In this document: piece after piece, positions 9,889 to 10,816 of the stretch
Layout: every line of letters starts with the position of its first letter
How positions within the stretch are numbered: the stretch's first letter is position 1
Source of the DNA: Melaminivora alkalimesophila
GTDB lineage: Bacteria; Pseudomonadota; Gammaproteobacteria; Burkholderiales; Burkholderiaceae_C
Direction: 5' to 3'
NCBI RefSeq assembly: GCF_000282995.1
Contig: NZ_ALEE01000142.1
Location: 1 to 10,816 of the forward strand
DNA length: 10,816 bases
Program-made: the position numbers and the translations under genes
Notes under the pieces: model-generated
Seen by the model: only the letters and a program-made list of their open reading frames with translations
What the model was told of the DNA's origin: nothing
The model's database searches: none

Positions 9889-10816
9889 TCAGTCGCCTTG
9901 CTCGAGCAGGCTCTCCGCCCAGGCGAGCGCCTGCAGGTGGGCCCAGTTGACCTGGCGGTTGGACAGGTGCAGGGCCTCGGCGGTGCGTGCGAAGGCCGCA
10001 TCGTCCCCGCTCTCGCAGGCCCGGGTGAGCTCCAGGAAGGGAGCAAAGACGCCGGTGCCATGCATCAGCGCATCCACCACCGATTGCGGCAGCGCGACGG
10101 TCTCCAGGGCCTGCTGCAACGGAATGCCGAGCATCACGTCCAGCAGCGAGAACACGCCCACCACGAAGGCGTTGTCGCACTCGTCGGGCGGCAGCAACTC
10201 GGCGGCGAGCAGCTCCATCAGCCGCCCGCGCACCACCGCCGTCTGCCCCACCGCCGGGGGCGAGCCCGTATTGCGCGAGGTGGTCAAGAGGAGCGCCGCC
10301 CAGCGGAACAGCTTCTTGAGCCCCAGGATCATCACGGCATGGCGAAACGACGTGATCTCCACCGACAGCCCGAAGCCCGACGAGTTGATGAAGCGCAGCA
10401 GGTTGAAGGACAGGGTCGGGTCCTTCTTGAGCAGCTCCTCGATCTCCGTGACCGCGGCCTGCTTGCGCACCAGGTTGATGAGCTGCAGGATGGTCGCCTG
10501 CGAGGGGCGGATGGTCTGGGCCTTGACGACCGTGGGCTGGGCGAACCAGTAGCCCTGGAACAGTTTGACGCCCAGCGCGGCCATGCGCTCGTACTGTTCG
10601 GCCGTCTCGACCTTCTCGGCCACCAGCCTGGCCTCGCTGTGGGCGCGCGCGAACTTCACCAGGGGCTCGGCAAGCTCTGGCTTGAAGGCCTGCAGGTCGA
10701 GCTTGATGAAGGAGGCATGGGGCAGCCAGCTGGTGTAGGCGCGGCGCAGCACGTCCTGGTTGAAGGCGATGCGAAAGCCGCGCGCGCGCAGGTCGCCGAG
10801 GATCGGCAGCAGCCGC
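9889..10816 (-). CDS. EAL-HDOD signalling protein with degenerate EAL (YuxH-like), 5' end off the right edge
   Basis: Signalling protein of the COG3434/YuxH type, truncated at its N-terminus by the window edge. The 308 visible residues begin in the second half of an EAL domain: RGFRIAFNQDV (12-22), IKLDLQAF (37-44), VAEKVET (65-71) and LFQGYWFAQP (85-94). Active EAL phosphodiesterases carry Asp-Asp where this protein has Asn19-Gln20, so cyclic-di-GMP hydrolysis is unlikely. An HDOD domain follows from about 105 to 300 (ILQLINLVRKQAAVTEIEEL, DPTLSFNLLRFINSSGFG, HAVMILGLKKLFRWAALL), a helical HD-like fold without the metal-binding HD motif. Such proteins are thought to act as c-di-GMP effectors or scaffolds. 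The start is not visible; the internal GTG at 10752 is not the start because the EAL homology continues to the edge. The stop is 15 bp from the xerD stop. Confidence 0.9.
   Translation of the reverse strand, partial: RLLPILGDLRARGFRIAFNQDVLRRAYTSWLPHASFIKLDLQAFKPELAEPLVKFARAHSEARLVAEKVETAEQYERMAALGVKLFQGYWFAQPTVVKAQTIRPSQATILQLINLVRKQAAVTEIEELLKKDPTLSFNLLRFINSSGFGLSVEITSFRHAVMILGLKKLFRWAALLLTTSRNTGSPPAVGQTAVVRGRLMELLAAELLPPDECDNAFVVGVFSLLDVMLGIPLQQALETVALPQSVVDALMHGTGVFAPFLELTRACESGDDAAFARTAEALHLSNRQVNWAHLQALAWAESLLEQGD

Overview
The window looks like a chromosomal piece of a high-GC betaproteobacterium, most likely Burkholderiales (Comamonadaceae-like) or a near relative. This rests on the very GC-rich coding sequence, the amiC–tsaE cluster divergent from queG, the style of the AmiC AMIN domain, and the dCache/PAS-type diguanylate cyclase. 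The genus cannot be fixed from sequence reading alone. I see no tRNA, rRNA, insertion sequence, prophage or CRISPR array. Coding density is very high, and the longest gene-free stretch is about 158 bp.

Layout. (1) On the minus strand at the left edge are the N-terminal part of the cell-division amidase AmiC and, overlapping it by 4 bp, the t6A tRNA-modification ATPase TsaE. (2) Divergent from tsaE, with the two coding starts overlapping by 21 bp, is queG (epoxyqueuosine reductase). Six bases after it comes a 1022-residue membrane diguanylate cyclase with a periplasmic dCache-like sensor, four PAS domains and an intact GGEEF active site. (3) Convergent to that is a three-gene minus-strand operon for a TRAP transporter of the TAXI type: secreted solute receptor, a terminator-like hairpin, a fused 4TM/12TM permease, then a small exported DUF1850 protein. 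(4) On the plus strand, divergent from the receptor, is the chromosome-dimer recombinase gene xerD. (5) Convergent to xerD at the right edge is the C-terminal part of an EAL–HDOD signalling protein. Its EAL domain appears to lack the catalytic Asp-Asp pair.

How they work together. AmiC, TsaE, QueG and XerD are housekeeping functions: septal peptidoglycan cleavage, two anticodon-loop modifications and chromosome dimer resolution. The cyclic-di-GMP synthase and the degenerate EAL–HDOD protein suggest local c-di-GMP signalling, but nothing in the sequence ties them to one circuit. The TAXI operon should import an organic acid or amino-acid-like solute that cannot be named from sequence. The least understood part is the DUF1850 protein that ends this operon. 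The most unusual local arrangements are the antisense overlap of the tsaE and queG 5' ends and the hairpin between receptor and permease.
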